This document shows, one piece after another, positions 15,721 to 24,151 of a DNA stretch of 37,354 nucleotides (within the stretch, counting starts at the first letter, position 1; every line of letters starts with the position of its first letter). Both the position numbers and the translations under genes were made by a program. The notes beneath the pieces are model-generated. The model made no database searches, had not been told where the DNA came from, and saw nothing but the letters and a program-made list of their open reading frames with translations. The DNA is from HRBIN12 sp035762085. Its GTDB lineage: Bacteria; Actinomycetota; UBA4738; HRBIN12. The stretch lies in contig DASTPT010000083.1 in the NCBI GenBank assembly GCA_035762085.1, positions 1 to 37,354 of the forward strand, given 5' to 3'.

Positions 15721-16086
15721 GTGGACTGGTCGATCGGTGACGTGATCTGGACCGTGATCGTGCTCACGTTCTGGGTTCTCGTCCTGTCGATGTTCGTGCG
15801 CGTGTTCGCCGACATCTGGCGGCGCGACGACGTCTCCGGCATCGCCAAGGCCCTGTGGATCCTGCTCATCGTGGTCCTCCCGTTCGTCGGGATCCTGATC
15901 TACGTGATCGCCAGGCCGGCGGTGACCGAGCAGGATCGGCGGATCGCCGCCGAGGAGCTCGAGCGGGCACGCCGGCTCGAGGGCTACTCGGCCGCGGACG
16001 AGGTGGCGAAGCTGGCGAAGCTCCGCGACGACCGCGAGATCACCGCCGAGGAGTACCAGGAGCTGAAGTCAAGGGCGATGCTGTAA
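15721..16086 (+). CDS. PLDc_N-SHOCT membrane protein, copy 2
   Basis: A 121-residue paralogue of the preceding gene with the same plan. Helices are VIWTVIVLTFWVLVLSMFVR and KALWILLIVVLPFVGILIYV, then VTEQDRRIAAEELERARRLE and the SHOCT end DEVAKLAKLRDDREITAEEY. The GTG at 15721 is preceded by GGGAGGGAGG about six bases upstream. Shared blocks (WILLIVVLP, GILIY.IARP, TEQDRR, GYSAADE) show common descent. The role is unknown; the two may form a hetero-oligomer. The 95-nt gap to the LAL regulator holds no palindromic site. Confidence 0.88.
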   Translation: MDWSIGDVIWTVIVLTFWVLVLSMFVRVFADIWRRDDVSGIAKALWILLIVVLPFVGILIYVIARPAVTEQDRRIAAEELERARRLEGYSAADEVAKLAKLRDDREITAEEYQELKSRAML

Positions 16087-16181
16087 GGCGTCGCCGAGCC
16101 GCCAAGGAGCTGCGCCGCCCGTCGTCTGCCCCGGGCGCCGCGTTCGGTCGACGCCTGGGGGCCGTCCACTAGGATGAGCCC

Positions 16182-18455
16182 GTGAGCGGTTCTGTCACGC
16201 GTCCTAAAGCTCGGCGGCCCAAGGGGCCCGAGCGTGCCGAGCCGGCGTTCCCGGTGCTCGAGGCGAAGCTCTCGGTCCCGCCTCCGAGGGAAGGGATCGT
16301 CCCCAGGGACCGTCTGCTTCGGCGTCTCCACTCATCGGACGGACGGCCGATCGTGGCGGTGGTGGCGCCACCCGGGTACGGCAAGACGACGCTCTTGGCG
16401 CAATGGGCGGAGACGGATGGACGACCGGTCGTCTGGCTCACCGTCGACACCCGCGACAACGATCCCTCGGTCCTCCTCACGTACCTCGCCCTCGGGTTGG
16501 AGCGGATCGGGGCGATCGATCGCACGATCTTCGCCGCCCTTCCGTCGCCTCCGTCACGGCTCATGTCGACGGTCGTCCCGCGACTGGTCGCCGCGATCCA
16601 GGCATCGGATCCGAAACCCCTCGTCATCCTGGATGATGTGCATCTGATCACCGAGCAGTCGTCGATCGACGTCCTCACCGAGCTGGCCTCGACCATCCCC
16701 CCCGGCGTCCAGCTCGCCATCGGCGGCCGCTCTGACATCGCGCTCCCGCTGCCCGTGTTGCGGGCACGTGGGCGATCGGTCGAGATCGGCATCGACGACC
16801 TCGCCCTGGACGACCAGGAGTCGATCGCGCTGCTGCACGAGGCGGGGATGCAGGGCCCAGCGGACACGGTGGCGGACGTCGTGGCGCGGACCGAAGGTTG
16901 GCCGGCGGCGGCGTACCTCGCTGCGCTGTCGTTCGGCTCCGGCACCGATCCCGATAGGGCCACGGCGTTCAGCGGAGCGGACCGTTTCGTGTCCGACTAC
17001 GTCTGGTCGCAGATCCTGGAGCGCGTCCCGCCGAAGGACCTTCGGTTCATGACCCGGACGTCCGTGCTCGACCGGATGTGCGGACCCCTCTGCGACGCGG
17101 TCACCGGGTCCCGGGGGTCGACCGACGCCCTTCAGCGACTCGAGCGTGCCAGCCTCCTCCTCATGCCGTTGGATCGCCGACGCGAGTGGTACCGGTACCA
17201 CCCGCTTCTCCGGGATGTGCTGCGCGCGGAGCTCGAGCGTCGAGAACCCGAACGTGTGTCCGACCTGCAACGCCGCGCAGCCGGGTGGTACGAGCGCGAG
17301 GGGATCCCGGACACCGCCATCGAATACCTCATCGCCGCGGACGACGCGGAGCGCGCGGCGGAGCTCATGACGATCGTCTCCCAACCCGCGTACCGGGTGG
17401 GTCGGATCGTGACGGTCCTGCGCTGGATCGCGTGGCTGGAGGAGCACGGCAACCTGGAGGATCACGCGCCCCTCGCGGTCCTCGGCGCATGGGTCTACGC
17501 GTCGATCGGGAACGCCGCAGACGCGGAACGCCTGACGGCCGTCGCGGAGGGATCGTCGTCCGACGGCCCGTTGCCGGACGGGAGTCCATCGATCGGCCCG
17601 TGGATCGCCGTGGTGCGCGCCCTGCGCTGCGTCGACGGCTTCACGACGATGCGCGCGGACGCGGAGCGTGCCTTGGCCGAGACCCCGACGACGAGCTTCT
17701 TCCACCCAGTGGCACTCCTGTTCACGGGCGTCGGGTTGCGACTGGCCGGGGAACCCGAAGAGGAGACGCGCTACCTGGACGCTGCCGAGGCCGGTGAGGC
17801 CACGGAGGCATACCCCCTCACGTCCTTCTCCCTGGGTCTGCTCGCGGCTTCGCAGGCCTCGCGCGGGGACTGGACCAGGGTCGGATCCACCCTCGCGCGG
17901 GCACGTGCCTCGATCGAGGACGGGGGGTTGGAGCACTACTGGACAAGCGCGCTCGTCTATGCGCTGGGAGCGCGGCTGGCCCTCCATCGAGGCGACCAGA
18001 CGACGGCCCAGGCAGACCTGACCCGCGCGCAGCGCCTCCGGCCGGTGCTCAACCACGCCATACCGTGGGCCGCCGTGCTGGCGCGGATCGAGATGATCCG
18101 TGCGCACATCGCACTCGCGGACCCCGCGGGCGCTCGCACCCTGCTCCGTGAAACCGACGACATCCTCGATCGGTCGAGCGACCTCGGGACCCTCGTGGAA
18201 CAGGTCGAGGAGGCACGTCGTCTCGTACAGGCGATGCCGAGCGGGGCCGCCGGGGCCTCGTCGCTGACGGCCGCCGAGCTCCGGCTCCTCCCCTACCTCC
18301 ACACGTACATGTCGTTCCGGGACATCGCGCAACGCCTCTTCGTGTCGCCGAACACGGTGAAGACGCAGGCCGTCTCCCTCTACCGCAAGCTCGGGGTCTC
18401 GTCCCGGAGCGAGGCCATGGAGCGCGCGGAGGAGCTGGGTCTCATCGACCGCTGA
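16182..18455 (+). CDS. MalT/LAL-type LuxR transcriptional activator
   Basis: A 757-residue STAND-class regulator. The N-terminus has an AAA/NACHT-like ATPase: Walker A APPGYGKTT at 62-70 and Walker B PLVILDDVHLI near 147. The winged helix region, a TPR-like helical middle (about 350-690) and a C-terminal LuxR HTH follow: SLTAAELRLLPYLHTYMSFR, then SPNTVKTQAVSLYRKLGVSS. Such proteins bind ATP and an inducer, multimerise and activate promoters with short repeats. The effector is unknown. The gene is convergent with the sulfatase (stop codons 3 nt apart; GCTGA-GAC-TCAGC hairpin between). It sits inside the island carrying nine palindromic sites, so it is a candidate regulator of them. Confidence 0.92.
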   Translation: MSGSVTRPKARRPKGPERAEPAFPVLEAKLSVPPPREGIVPRDRLLRRLHSSDGRPIVAVVAPPGYGKTTLLAQWAETDGRPVVWLTVDTRDNDPSVLLTYLALGLERIGAIDRTIFAALPSPPSRLMSTVVPRLVAAIQASDPKPLVILDDVHLITEQSSIDVLTELASTIPPGVQLAIGGRSDIALPLPVLRARGRSVEIGIDDLALDDQESIALLHEAGMQGPADTVADVVARTEGWPAAAYLAALSFGSGTDPDRATAFSGADRFVSDYVWSQILERVPPKDLRFMTRTSVLDRMCGPLCDAVTGSRGSTDALQRLERASLLLMPLDRRREWYRYHPLLRDVLRAELERREPERVSDLQRRAAGWYEREGIPDTAIEYLIAADDAERAAELMTIVSQPAYRVGRIVTVLRWIAWLEEHGNLEDHAPLAVLGAWVYASIGNAADAERLTAVAEGSSSDGPLPDGSPSIGPWIAVVRALRCVDGFTTMRADAERALAETPTTSFFHPVALLFTGVGLRLAGEPEEETRYLDAAEAGEATEAYPLTSFSLGLLAASQASRGDWTRVGSTLARARASIEDGGLEHYWTSALVYALGARLALHRGDQTTAQADLTRAQRLRPVLNHAIPWAAVLARIEMIRAHIALADPAGARTLLRETDDILDRSSDLGTLVEQVEEARRLVQAMPSGAAGASSLTAAELRLLPYLHTYMSFRDIAQRLFVSPNTVKTQAVSLYRKLGVSSRSEAMERAEELGLIDR

Positions 18456-18458
18456 GAC

Positions 18459-21359
18459 TCAGCCCGCGGCGCCCTGGCCGACCGCCTGCATCACGTGGTG
18501 CTCATGCAGCTCCTTCTCCGACTCGTGCCGCGAGGGCTTCAGGTCGAAGACCACCTGCTTCACCGAGCCGGTGAAGGCGTAGGGGGCTCGGTCCTCGTAG
18601 GCGAGGTCGACGACCCCTCCGTTGTCGCGGCCGATGTCCATGCCCGCGTAGGTCGTGAAGATCAGCGAGATCGTGCGCGGCATCGTGCCCTCGCCGATCT
18701 GCTCGTCGTTCGCCCAGAGCGTGACCTTGCCGCTCGTTCCGGGTCTCGGTTCGTCGGCCTCGAACAGCATCTTCAGCCTCACCTGCCCGGTGGGGATCGG
18801 CTCGGTCGAGGTCTGCTTGTACGTGTCCACCCCCAGGTACTGGTAGGTGTGGTTCAACAGCCCGTTCTCGTCGACCCACAGGGCGAACCCGCCGATGAAG
18901 TCGGCGAAGGCGACCACGACGCCCTCGGCCCCGCCCTCCGGCACCTCCAGCTCGGCCTCGATCGCGTACGACCGTCCGATGATCCGTGGGATCATCGTCG
19001 TCCCCACGTTCTGGACGTCGCCGGCGAACGTGAATCGGGTCGTGGTCGGCATCGGCGGGACGATCCCGAAGAAGGCCGCGAAGCCGCCGAGGAGCGGCAG
19101 CACACGGTTCCGTTCGGCCTCCTGCCAGAAGAGCGCCTTGAGCTCCTCCAGCTTCTCGGGCCGCTCGGCGGCCAGGTCGCGCGCCTGTGAGAAGTCGTCC
19201 ACCAGGTGGTAGAGCTCCCACCGGTCCTGCTCGGGGTCGTACGCACCGGGCGCGAACAGCTTCAGCGTCTCGGGGCTGAAGTCCCAGGGGCGCTTGTCCA
19301 GCTTGGCGCAGGCCCACCAGCCGTCCTCGTAGATCGCGCGGCTCCCGTACATCTCGAAGTACTGCACGGTGTGCCGCTCCGCCGCGCTCGCGTCGTCGAG
19401 CGTGTACGCGAAGCTCGTGCCGTCCATGGGCTCCTGCTCGATGCCGTCGACGACCCGAGGCTCCGGGACGCCGATCAGCTCCAGGATGGTGGGGACGACG
19501 TCGATGCAGTGCGTGAACTGGGTGCGCAGATCTCCGCCCGCCGCGATCCGGTTCGGCCATGCGATGACCATCGGGTCGCGCGTGCCGCCCAGGTGACTGG
19601 CCATCTGTTTGCCCCACTGGAACGGCGTGTTGTTGGCGTGGGCCCAAGCCGCCGCGAAGTGGGGAGCCGAGTGGAAGCCCCCGAGCTCCTCGATCCCACC
19701 GTATTTCTCGATCAGTTCCAGCTGTTCATCGGCCTCGAGCACGAGGCCGTTGAAGAAGGTGGTCTCGTTGAACGAGCCGGTGAGCGTGCCCTCCATGCTG
19801 GCGCCGTTGTCGCCCCAGATGTAGACGACGATCGTGTTGTCGAGATCCCCCATCTCCTCGATCGCGTCGAGGAGCCTCCCGACGTTCCAGTCGGCGTTCT
19901 CCGAGAACCCGGCGTACACCTCCATCTGGCGCGTGTACAGCTTCTTCTGCGCGTCGCTCAGGGAGTCCCAGGCCGGGAACAGGTCCGGCCGTTCGGTCAG
20001 CTCGGTGTCCGGAGGGACGATGCCCAGCCTCTTCTGACGCTCGAGGGTCTGCTCACGGTACGCGTCCCAGCCCTCGTCGAACCGTCCCCGGTACCGGTCT
20101 GCCCACTCCTTGGCGACGTGGTGCGGCGCGTGGGCGCACCCGGTCGAGTAGTACATGAACCACGGCTTCTCGGCGTCCTGCGCCCGGACCGCGTGCAGCC
20201 ACTCGACGGCCTTGTCGGTGATGTCGTCCGGGAAGTAGTAGAGCTTGCCGTCCTCGCCCTCGGGCACTCCGAGCGTCGAATTGTCCTGCGTGATGATCGG
20301 GTCGTACTGGCCCGCCGCGCCGGTGAGGAAGCCCCACCAGTGGTCGAAGCCCCATCCCGTCGGCCAGTGATCGAAGGAGCCCGCGGGGCCCATCTCGTGG
20401 CCGGGGGTCATGTGCCACTTCCCGAACCCGCCGGTGACGTACCCGTTCTCCTTGAGGATCCTCGGGAGCGCCGTGCAGCTCCGCGGCCGGATGCCCGTGT
20501 AGCCCGGGAACGGACCCGGGAACTCCGCGATCCCTCCCATGCCCACGCGGTGGTGGTTGCGGCCGGTCAGGAGCGCCGCCCGCGTCGGCGAGCACACGGC
20601 GGTGACGTGGAACCGGTTGTAGGTCAGACCCATCTCCTGGACGCGCGTCAGCGTCGGCGTGCTGATCTCGCCCCCGAACGTGTCGGGGCCGCCGAAGCCG
20701 GCGTCGTCGATCAGGACGATCAGGACGTTCGGCGCGTCGTCGGGCGTCTTCGGCCCCGGGATGAAGCTCCAATCCGCGGCCGATGAGTCGATCGTCCGCC
20801 CCATCGCGCCGCCGAAGGTCCGGTCCGGGATCGGCAACACCGTGCGGTCCGGGTTGAACTTGCCCGCCGCTTCGCCGAGGGCGTCCTTCAGCCCCCGAAG
20901 ACCGCGCTCGTCCATCTCCACGAGCGACTTGGCCGGGGATCCGGGGAGCGCGAGCTCGGCCGCGAGCCGATCCTCGCGCTCGACGATCGCGAGGATCGCC
21001 GCCATGCCGGGCTTGAGCCTCTCGCCCAACCCCGACTCGAGCCCGGTGTCGAGCTTGTGCTTCGCGAACCGCCCGACGAGCCCACCCACGGCGGCGCCGA
21101 GGGCGACCGATGCCAGCAGCGGGGGCGCCGCAAGGCCGACCAGGACGCCGACACCGCCGCCCCAGCCCGCCCCCTTGCGTCCGAGCTTGTCTCCGGTGTC
21201 GGTGACGCGGACCTCGCCGTCCTCGTCGCGCTGCACGAGGATCACGCCCTCGGTTCTGACCTGCTTCGCCTTCACGAGTTCCACGAGCCCGTCGAAATCG
21301 CGCTCGGCGGCCTCGATCGTCTGATAGCCCGCCAGGATGAGGTCCAACGTGTCGCTCAC
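18459..21359 (-). CDS. DUF1269-arylsulfatase fusion, Cys-type
   Basis: A 966-residue fusion. Residues 1-165 are a DUF1269 stress domain: DTLDLILAGYQTIEAAERDF, then a Gly-rich hydrophobic stretch at about 66-97 flanked by GRKGAG. Residues about 205-760 are a type I sulfatase: metal site VLIVLIDDAGFGG, nucleophile motif C256-S-P-T-R260 that must be converted to formylglycine, then TGRNHHRVGMGG, GKWHMTPGHE and a metal site VYIWGDNGAS. The C-terminal 200 residues are beta-rich and shared by long bacterial arylsulfatases. No signal peptide is seen, so it is probably cytosolic or membrane-attached through DUF1269. The GTG at 21359 has AAGGAGG upstream. The anaerobic-type maturase is encoded 5.5 kb away, and both genes carry the palindromic site. 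Confidence 0.93.
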   Translation of the reverse strand: MSDTLDLILAGYQTIEAAERDFDGLVELVKAKQVRTEGVILVQRDEDGEVRVTDTGDKLGRKGAGWGGGVGVLVGLAAPPLLASVALGAAVGGLVGRFAKHKLDTGLESGLGERLKPGMAAILAIVEREDRLAAELALPGSPAKSLVEMDERGLRGLKDALGEAAGKFNPDRTVLPIPDRTFGGAMGRTIDSSAADWSFIPGPKTPDDAPNVLIVLIDDAGFGGPDTFGGEISTPTLTRVQEMGLTYNRFHVTAVCSPTRAALLTGRNHHRVGMGGIAEFPGPFPGYTGIRPRSCTALPRILKENGYVTGGFGKWHMTPGHEMGPAGSFDHWPTGWGFDHWWGFLTGAAGQYDPIITQDNSTLGVPEGEDGKLYYFPDDITDKAVEWLHAVRAQDAEKPWFMYYSTGCAHAPHHVAKEWADRYRGRFDEGWDAYREQTLERQKRLGIVPPDTELTERPDLFPAWDSLSDAQKKLYTRQMEVYAGFSENADWNVGRLLDAIEEMGDLDNTIVVYIWGDNGASMEGTLTGSFNETTFFNGLVLEADEQLELIEKYGGIEELGGFHSAPHFAAAWAHANNTPFQWGKQMASHLGGTRDPMVIAWPNRIAAGGDLRTQFTHCIDVVPTILELIGVPEPRVVDGIEQEPMDGTSFAYTLDDASAAERHTVQYFEMYGSRAIYEDGWWACAKLDKRPWDFSPETLKLFAPGAYDPEQDRWELYHLVDDFSQARDLAAERPEKLEELKALFWQEAERNRVLPLLGGFAAFFGIVPPMPTTTRFTFAGDVQNVGTTMIPRIIGRSYAIEAELEVPEGGAEGVVVAFADFIGGFALWVDENGLLNHTYQYLGVDTYKQTSTEPIPTGQVRLKMLFEADEPRPGTSGKVTLWANDEQIGEGTMPRTISLIFTTYAGMDIGRDNGGVVDLAYEDRAPYAFTGSVKQVVFDLKPSRHESEKELHEHHVMQAVGQGAAG

Positions 21360-21449
21360 GGCTGCCTCCTTCGTTCCATCGGCGTCGAAGGTCAGGCTCG
21401 ACCCCTGTCCGCACCGTGGCCATCGTGTCGCACGTGATGCGCGCGGCCA

Positions 21450-21466
21450 TCACACCGTTCGGATGA
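21450..21466 (-). promoter_or_regulatory. 17-bp palindromic site 3 (for the sulfatase)
   Basis: Reads TCATCCGAACGGTGTGA toward the sulfatase; start codon 90 nt downstream. Preceded by AA in that orientation. Confidence 0.6.
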
Positions 21467-21483
21467 TTCCGGCGTGTCCGGTT

Positions 21484-21500
21484 TCATCCCCGCGGCATGA
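21484..21500 (+). promoter_or_regulatory. 17-bp palindromic site 4 (for the DUF6325 operon)
   Basis: TCATCCCCGCGGCATGA, preceded by TT; DUF6325 start 81 nt downstream. Centres of sites 3 and 4 are 34 bp apart in the divergent gap. TAGCGT at about 21524-21529 could be a -10. Confidence 0.6.
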
Positions 21501-21581
21501 TGCTGCGCAGCGGGGCGCTCTTTAGCGTCGGAGCGTGTGCGGTCGCGGCCGCCACGTACCCGAGACGAAGGGGGTGGATCC

Positions 21582-22046
21582 GTGAGCGAGACCGAGCTCG
21601 ATGAGTTCGGCCCCGTCGATTACCTGGTCGTCGAGTTCCCCGCGGGGAAGAGCAGGTTCACCGGGGAGATGGCGTCAACGCTCTCCGATCTCGTCGACCG
21701 AGGACTCGTCCGGGTCCTCGATCTGGTCATCCTCCGGAAGGAGGAGGACGGATCGTTCGACGGGTTCGAGCTGTCCGACCTAGACGACAGCGAGGTCGGC
21801 GAGTTGCGCGCGTTCGAACGGGACGTCGCGGAGCTGCTGTCCGAAGAGGACGTGGTCGCCATCGCCGAGGCGATGGAGCCCGGCAGCACCGCAGCCGTGC
21901 TGGTCTGGGAGAACTCGTGGGCAGCGCCGTTCGCATCGTCTGTCCGCCGCGCCGGCGGCCAGCTGGTAGCGACGGGCCGCATCCCGATCCAGGCCATCAT
22001 CGGGCTGATCGAGGAAGACGAGCGGGCCGACTCGGAAGGAGCGTGA
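21582..22046 (+). CDS. DUF6325/DUF1269-like family protein
   Basis: A 154-residue soluble acidic protein. FGPVDYLVVEFPAGKSRFTG, then SDLVDRGLVRVLDLVILRKE and ELSDLDDSEVGELRAF match the DUF6325 group, which is related to the DUF1269 domain fused to the neighbouring sulfatase. GSTAAVLVWENSWAAPFASS and GRIPIQAIIGLIEED complete the pattern. The function is unknown, but in actinobacteria it usually stands next to small SHOCT or membrane genes under stress control. The GTG at 21582 has GGGGGTGG upstream. Only 1 nt separates its stop from the next ATG. Confidence 0.85.
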   Translation: MSETELDEFGPVDYLVVEFPAGKSRFTGEMASTLSDLVDRGLVRVLDLVILRKEEDGSFDGFELSDLDDSEVGELRAFERDVAELLSEEDVVAIAEAMEPGSTAAVLVWENSWAAPFASSVRRAGGQLVATGRIPIQAIIGLIEEDERADSEGA

Positions 22047-22047
22047 C

Positions 22048-22209
22048 ATGCCGCTAGCTAGAGCTCGGATGGCGAGACGAGGCGTGATCGGGGCTCCGGT
22101 CGCTCGTACCGCCGCCGTCGTCGGGACGGCCGCCGTCGTCTCGCATGGGGTGAATCGTCGTCAGGACCGGCGGGGCGATCGCCGGGACGATCGACGGGAC
22201 CGTCGCTAG
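22048..22209 (+). CDS. 53-residue basic small protein following DUF6325
   Basis: Too short for ordinary gene lists. MPLARARMARRGVIGAPVAR is followed by TAAVVGTAAVVSHGVNRRQD and then an Arg/Asp tail (RRGDRRDDRRDRR). A short hydrophobic stretch (VARTAAVVGTAAVVSHGV) could lie in the membrane, with basic ends on both sides. GGAAGGAG at about 22034-22041 is well placed for the ATG at 22048. Tight spacing (1 nt after DUF6325, 16 nt before the next gene) supports coding. The function is unknown; I recall similar short genes next to DUF6325 in actinobacteria. Confidence 0.7.
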   Translation: MPLARARMARRGVIGAPVARTAAVVGTAAVVSHGVNRRQDRRGDRRDDRRDRR

Positions 22210-22225
22210 AGGGAGAGAGAGCGAG

Positions 22226-22654
22226 ATGATCTGGGCGATCCTGATCGCCCTCGGAGTGCCCCTGTGGCTGTGCGCGATCGCCATCCTGATACTCGTCCTG
22301 CGCAACCGTTCCCTCCGACAGCGGTACGGCGACCTCCCGGTGCGGGTCCTTCGCCCCGGCACGAAGCGGTGGGTGCGCGGTCATGCGGTGTGGGTCTCCG
22401 ACGTGTTCGCGTGGCGAGCCAGTCCCGCGGCATGGAAGGAGGGCCTCGAACGGGTCGCCTCGGTGGAGACTCTCGCTCCAAGCGAAGAGGAGCGGGGGAA
22501 GCTCCGAGCGCTCGACGATCCCGTGATCGCCCGCCTGGGTCTGCAGGAGGGCTCCGAGCTGCTCGTGGCCGTGAGCGGCACCGATCGTGCCCAGGTGCGG
22601 GGACCGTTCGGCGAGCGGTCCCCCGCGTCGACGTCGAAGCCCGGCGTCGCCTGA
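22226..22654 (+). CDS. Membrane-anchored hypothetical protein (DUF2550-like)
   Basis: A 142-residue protein with one N-terminal transmembrane helix (WAILIALGVPLWLCAIAILI, then LVLRN) and a cytosolic domain. It reads RQRYGDLPVRVLRPGTKRWV, then RGHAVWVSDVFAWRASPAAW. The order of an anchor, a small beta-domain and a Trp-rich turn recalls DUF2550 proteins, but similarity is weak by eye. Function unknown. The ATG at 22226 follows a GGGAGAGAG purine run. It is the third gene of the DUF6325 operon; the antiporter starts 58 nt after its stop. Confidence 0.72.
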   Translation: MIWAILIALGVPLWLCAIAILILVLRNRSLRQRYGDLPVRVLRPGTKRWVRGHAVWVSDVFAWRASPAAWKEGLERVASVETLAPSEEERGKLRALDDPVIARLGLQEGSELLVAVSGTDRAQVRGPFGERSPASTSKPGVA

Positions 22655-22712
22655 GGGGCGCCGTGGACGGAGTGCGCGCCGCCGATCGCGGGAGCTGATC
22701 GGAGGCGACCTC

Positions 22713-24017
22713 ATGGGAGGTGGGTCGGTGGACGGCATCGCCATCCTGCTCGTGATCACGGTGGCGTATGGCCTGTTGGCCCGGCGGCTCGACCGCTTGT
22801 CGATCAGCGCCCCCATGGTCTTCGTCGCCGCCGGGTGGGCCCTCGGCCCCGACGGCGCCGGCGTGCTCGACCTCTCGCTCGACAGCGAGGTCGTCCTAGC
22901 GTTCACCGAGATCACGCTGGCCGCTCTGCTGTTCGCGGACGCGACCTCGGTGCCTCTGCGGCAGGTCGAGGGCGACGCCCGGGTCCCGGGGCGACTCCTC
23001 GGGGTCGGGTTACTGCTCACGATCGTGATCGGGACGCTGCTCGGGTTGGTGCTCATCCCCGAGCTCGGCTGGGCCGGTGCCGCGCTGATCGCATCGGTCC
23101 TCGCTCCGACGGACGCGGCACTGGGGATGGCGGTCGTGACGGATCGGGCCGTCCCCGTCCGCATCCGGCGAGCCCTGAACATCGAGAGCGGTCTCAACGA
23201 CGGCATCGCGACCCCGTTCGTGACGGTGTTCCTGGCCGCCCTGCTGAGCGAGGAGGGCCTCGAGGAAGGGTCGTGGATCCTCGACGCGGTCGGGCAGATC
23301 GGCCTCGCGATCCTGGTCGCAGTGCTGGTCGGCGGGCTCGGGGCTGGGCTCCTCTCCGCGGCTTCGAGGCGAGGGTGGACCTCCGCTATGTCCGAACAGC
23401 TCTGCGTCCTCGGGCTCGCGGTCCTCGCCTATGTGGGGGCCGTCGCGGTCGGAGGGAACGGGTTCGTGAGCGCGTTCGCCGCCGGTCTGGTCTTCGGCGC
23501 GGTGGGGAAGCCCCCTCGCGAGGCGATCGCCTTCACCGAGGACGCGTCGCTGTTCGCGTCCTTCCTCGTGTGGGTCGTCTTCGGCGCCTCGTTCGTCGGG
23601 CCCATGATCGCCGGATCCCTGGACGCACCCGCCATCGTGTACGCCCTGCTCAGCCTGACGATCGTGCGGATGGCGCCGGTCGCGATCGCGCTCGTCGGCC
23701 AGGGGTTCCGTCGGCACACCGTCGCGTTCATGGGATGGTTCGGCCCACGAGGTCTCGCCTCCGTGGTGTTCACCCTGCTCGCGGTCGAGGAGCTCCGAGG
23801 GGCTCCGGTCGATCTCCCCCTCTTCGAGATCGCGACGTGGACGATCCTGCTCTCGGTCATCCTCCACGGGGTCACCGCGCGCCCCCTGGCGGCGTCCTAT
23901 GGAGGGCGGATCCGCGCCGGAGACCCCGGCGCACCGGAGCTCCTGGAGGTCGCCGAGCCACGGCCGCGGAGGCATCTGCTCCAGCCGCGGACCGATGCCG
24001 GATCCGCAGCGGCCTAG
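22713..24017 (+). CDS. Cation:proton antiporter (CPA1/NhaP-type)
   Basis: A 434-residue membrane protein with 12 or so helices that exchanges Na+ or K+ for H+. Family marks are IALLVITVAYGLLARRLD-type first helix, VLAFTEITLAALLFADATSV, and the core motif in ASVLAPTDAALGMAVVTD followed by ALNIESGLNDGIATPFVTVF. The Asp pair seen in Na+/H+ exchangers of the NhaP kind is in ESGLNDG and PTDAA. FMGWFGPRGLASVVFTLLAV near the end is typical too. GGAGG lies 7 nt before the ATG at 22713. The tail (about 400-434) is Pro/Arg-rich and soluble. It ends the DUF6325 operon. Confidence 0.93.
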   Translation: MGGGSVDGIAILLVITVAYGLLARRLDRLSISAPMVFVAAGWALGPDGAGVLDLSLDSEVVLAFTEITLAALLFADATSVPLRQVEGDARVPGRLLGVGLLLTIVIGTLLGLVLIPELGWAGAALIASVLAPTDAALGMAVVTDRAVPVRIRRALNIESGLNDGIATPFVTVFLAALLSEEGLEEGSWILDAVGQIGLAILVAVLVGGLGAGLLSAASRRGWTSAMSEQLCVLGLAVLAYVGAVAVGGNGFVSAFAAGLVFGAVGKPPREAIAFTEDASLFASFLVWVVFGASFVGPMIAGSLDAPAIVYALLSLTIVRMAPVAIALVGQGFRRHTVAFMGWFGPRGLASVVFTLLAVEELRGAPVDLPLFEIATWTILLSVILHGVTARPLAASYGGRIRAGDPGAPELLEVAEPRPRRHLLQPRTDAGSAAA

Positions 24018-24029
24018 CCCGGCTGGAGG

Positions 24030-24043
24030 GACGCACATGCGTC
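24030..24043. repeat. Small perfect palindrome after the antiporter
   Basis: GACGCA-CA-TGCGTC, 12 nt after the antiporter stop and just before palindromic site 5. It may help end transcription or may be part of the regulatory region. Confidence 0.35.
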
Positions 24044-24049
24044 GCCGTT

Positions 24050-24066
24050 TCATGCCGAGCGGGTGA
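24050..24066 (+). promoter_or_regulatory. 17-bp palindromic site 5 (for the CMD-DUF7144 genes)
   Basis: TCATGCCGAGCGGGTGA, preceded by TT, in the 134-bp gap before the CMD gene; start codon 85 nt downstream. Confidence 0.55.
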
Positions 24067-24151
24067 TGCGGAGGTCTGGCGCACACGGTTGCATGGAGGC
24101 GGTCGGCGGACGATCGAACTTCGCGACGGCTGAGGCCCGGAGGAAGAGCTC

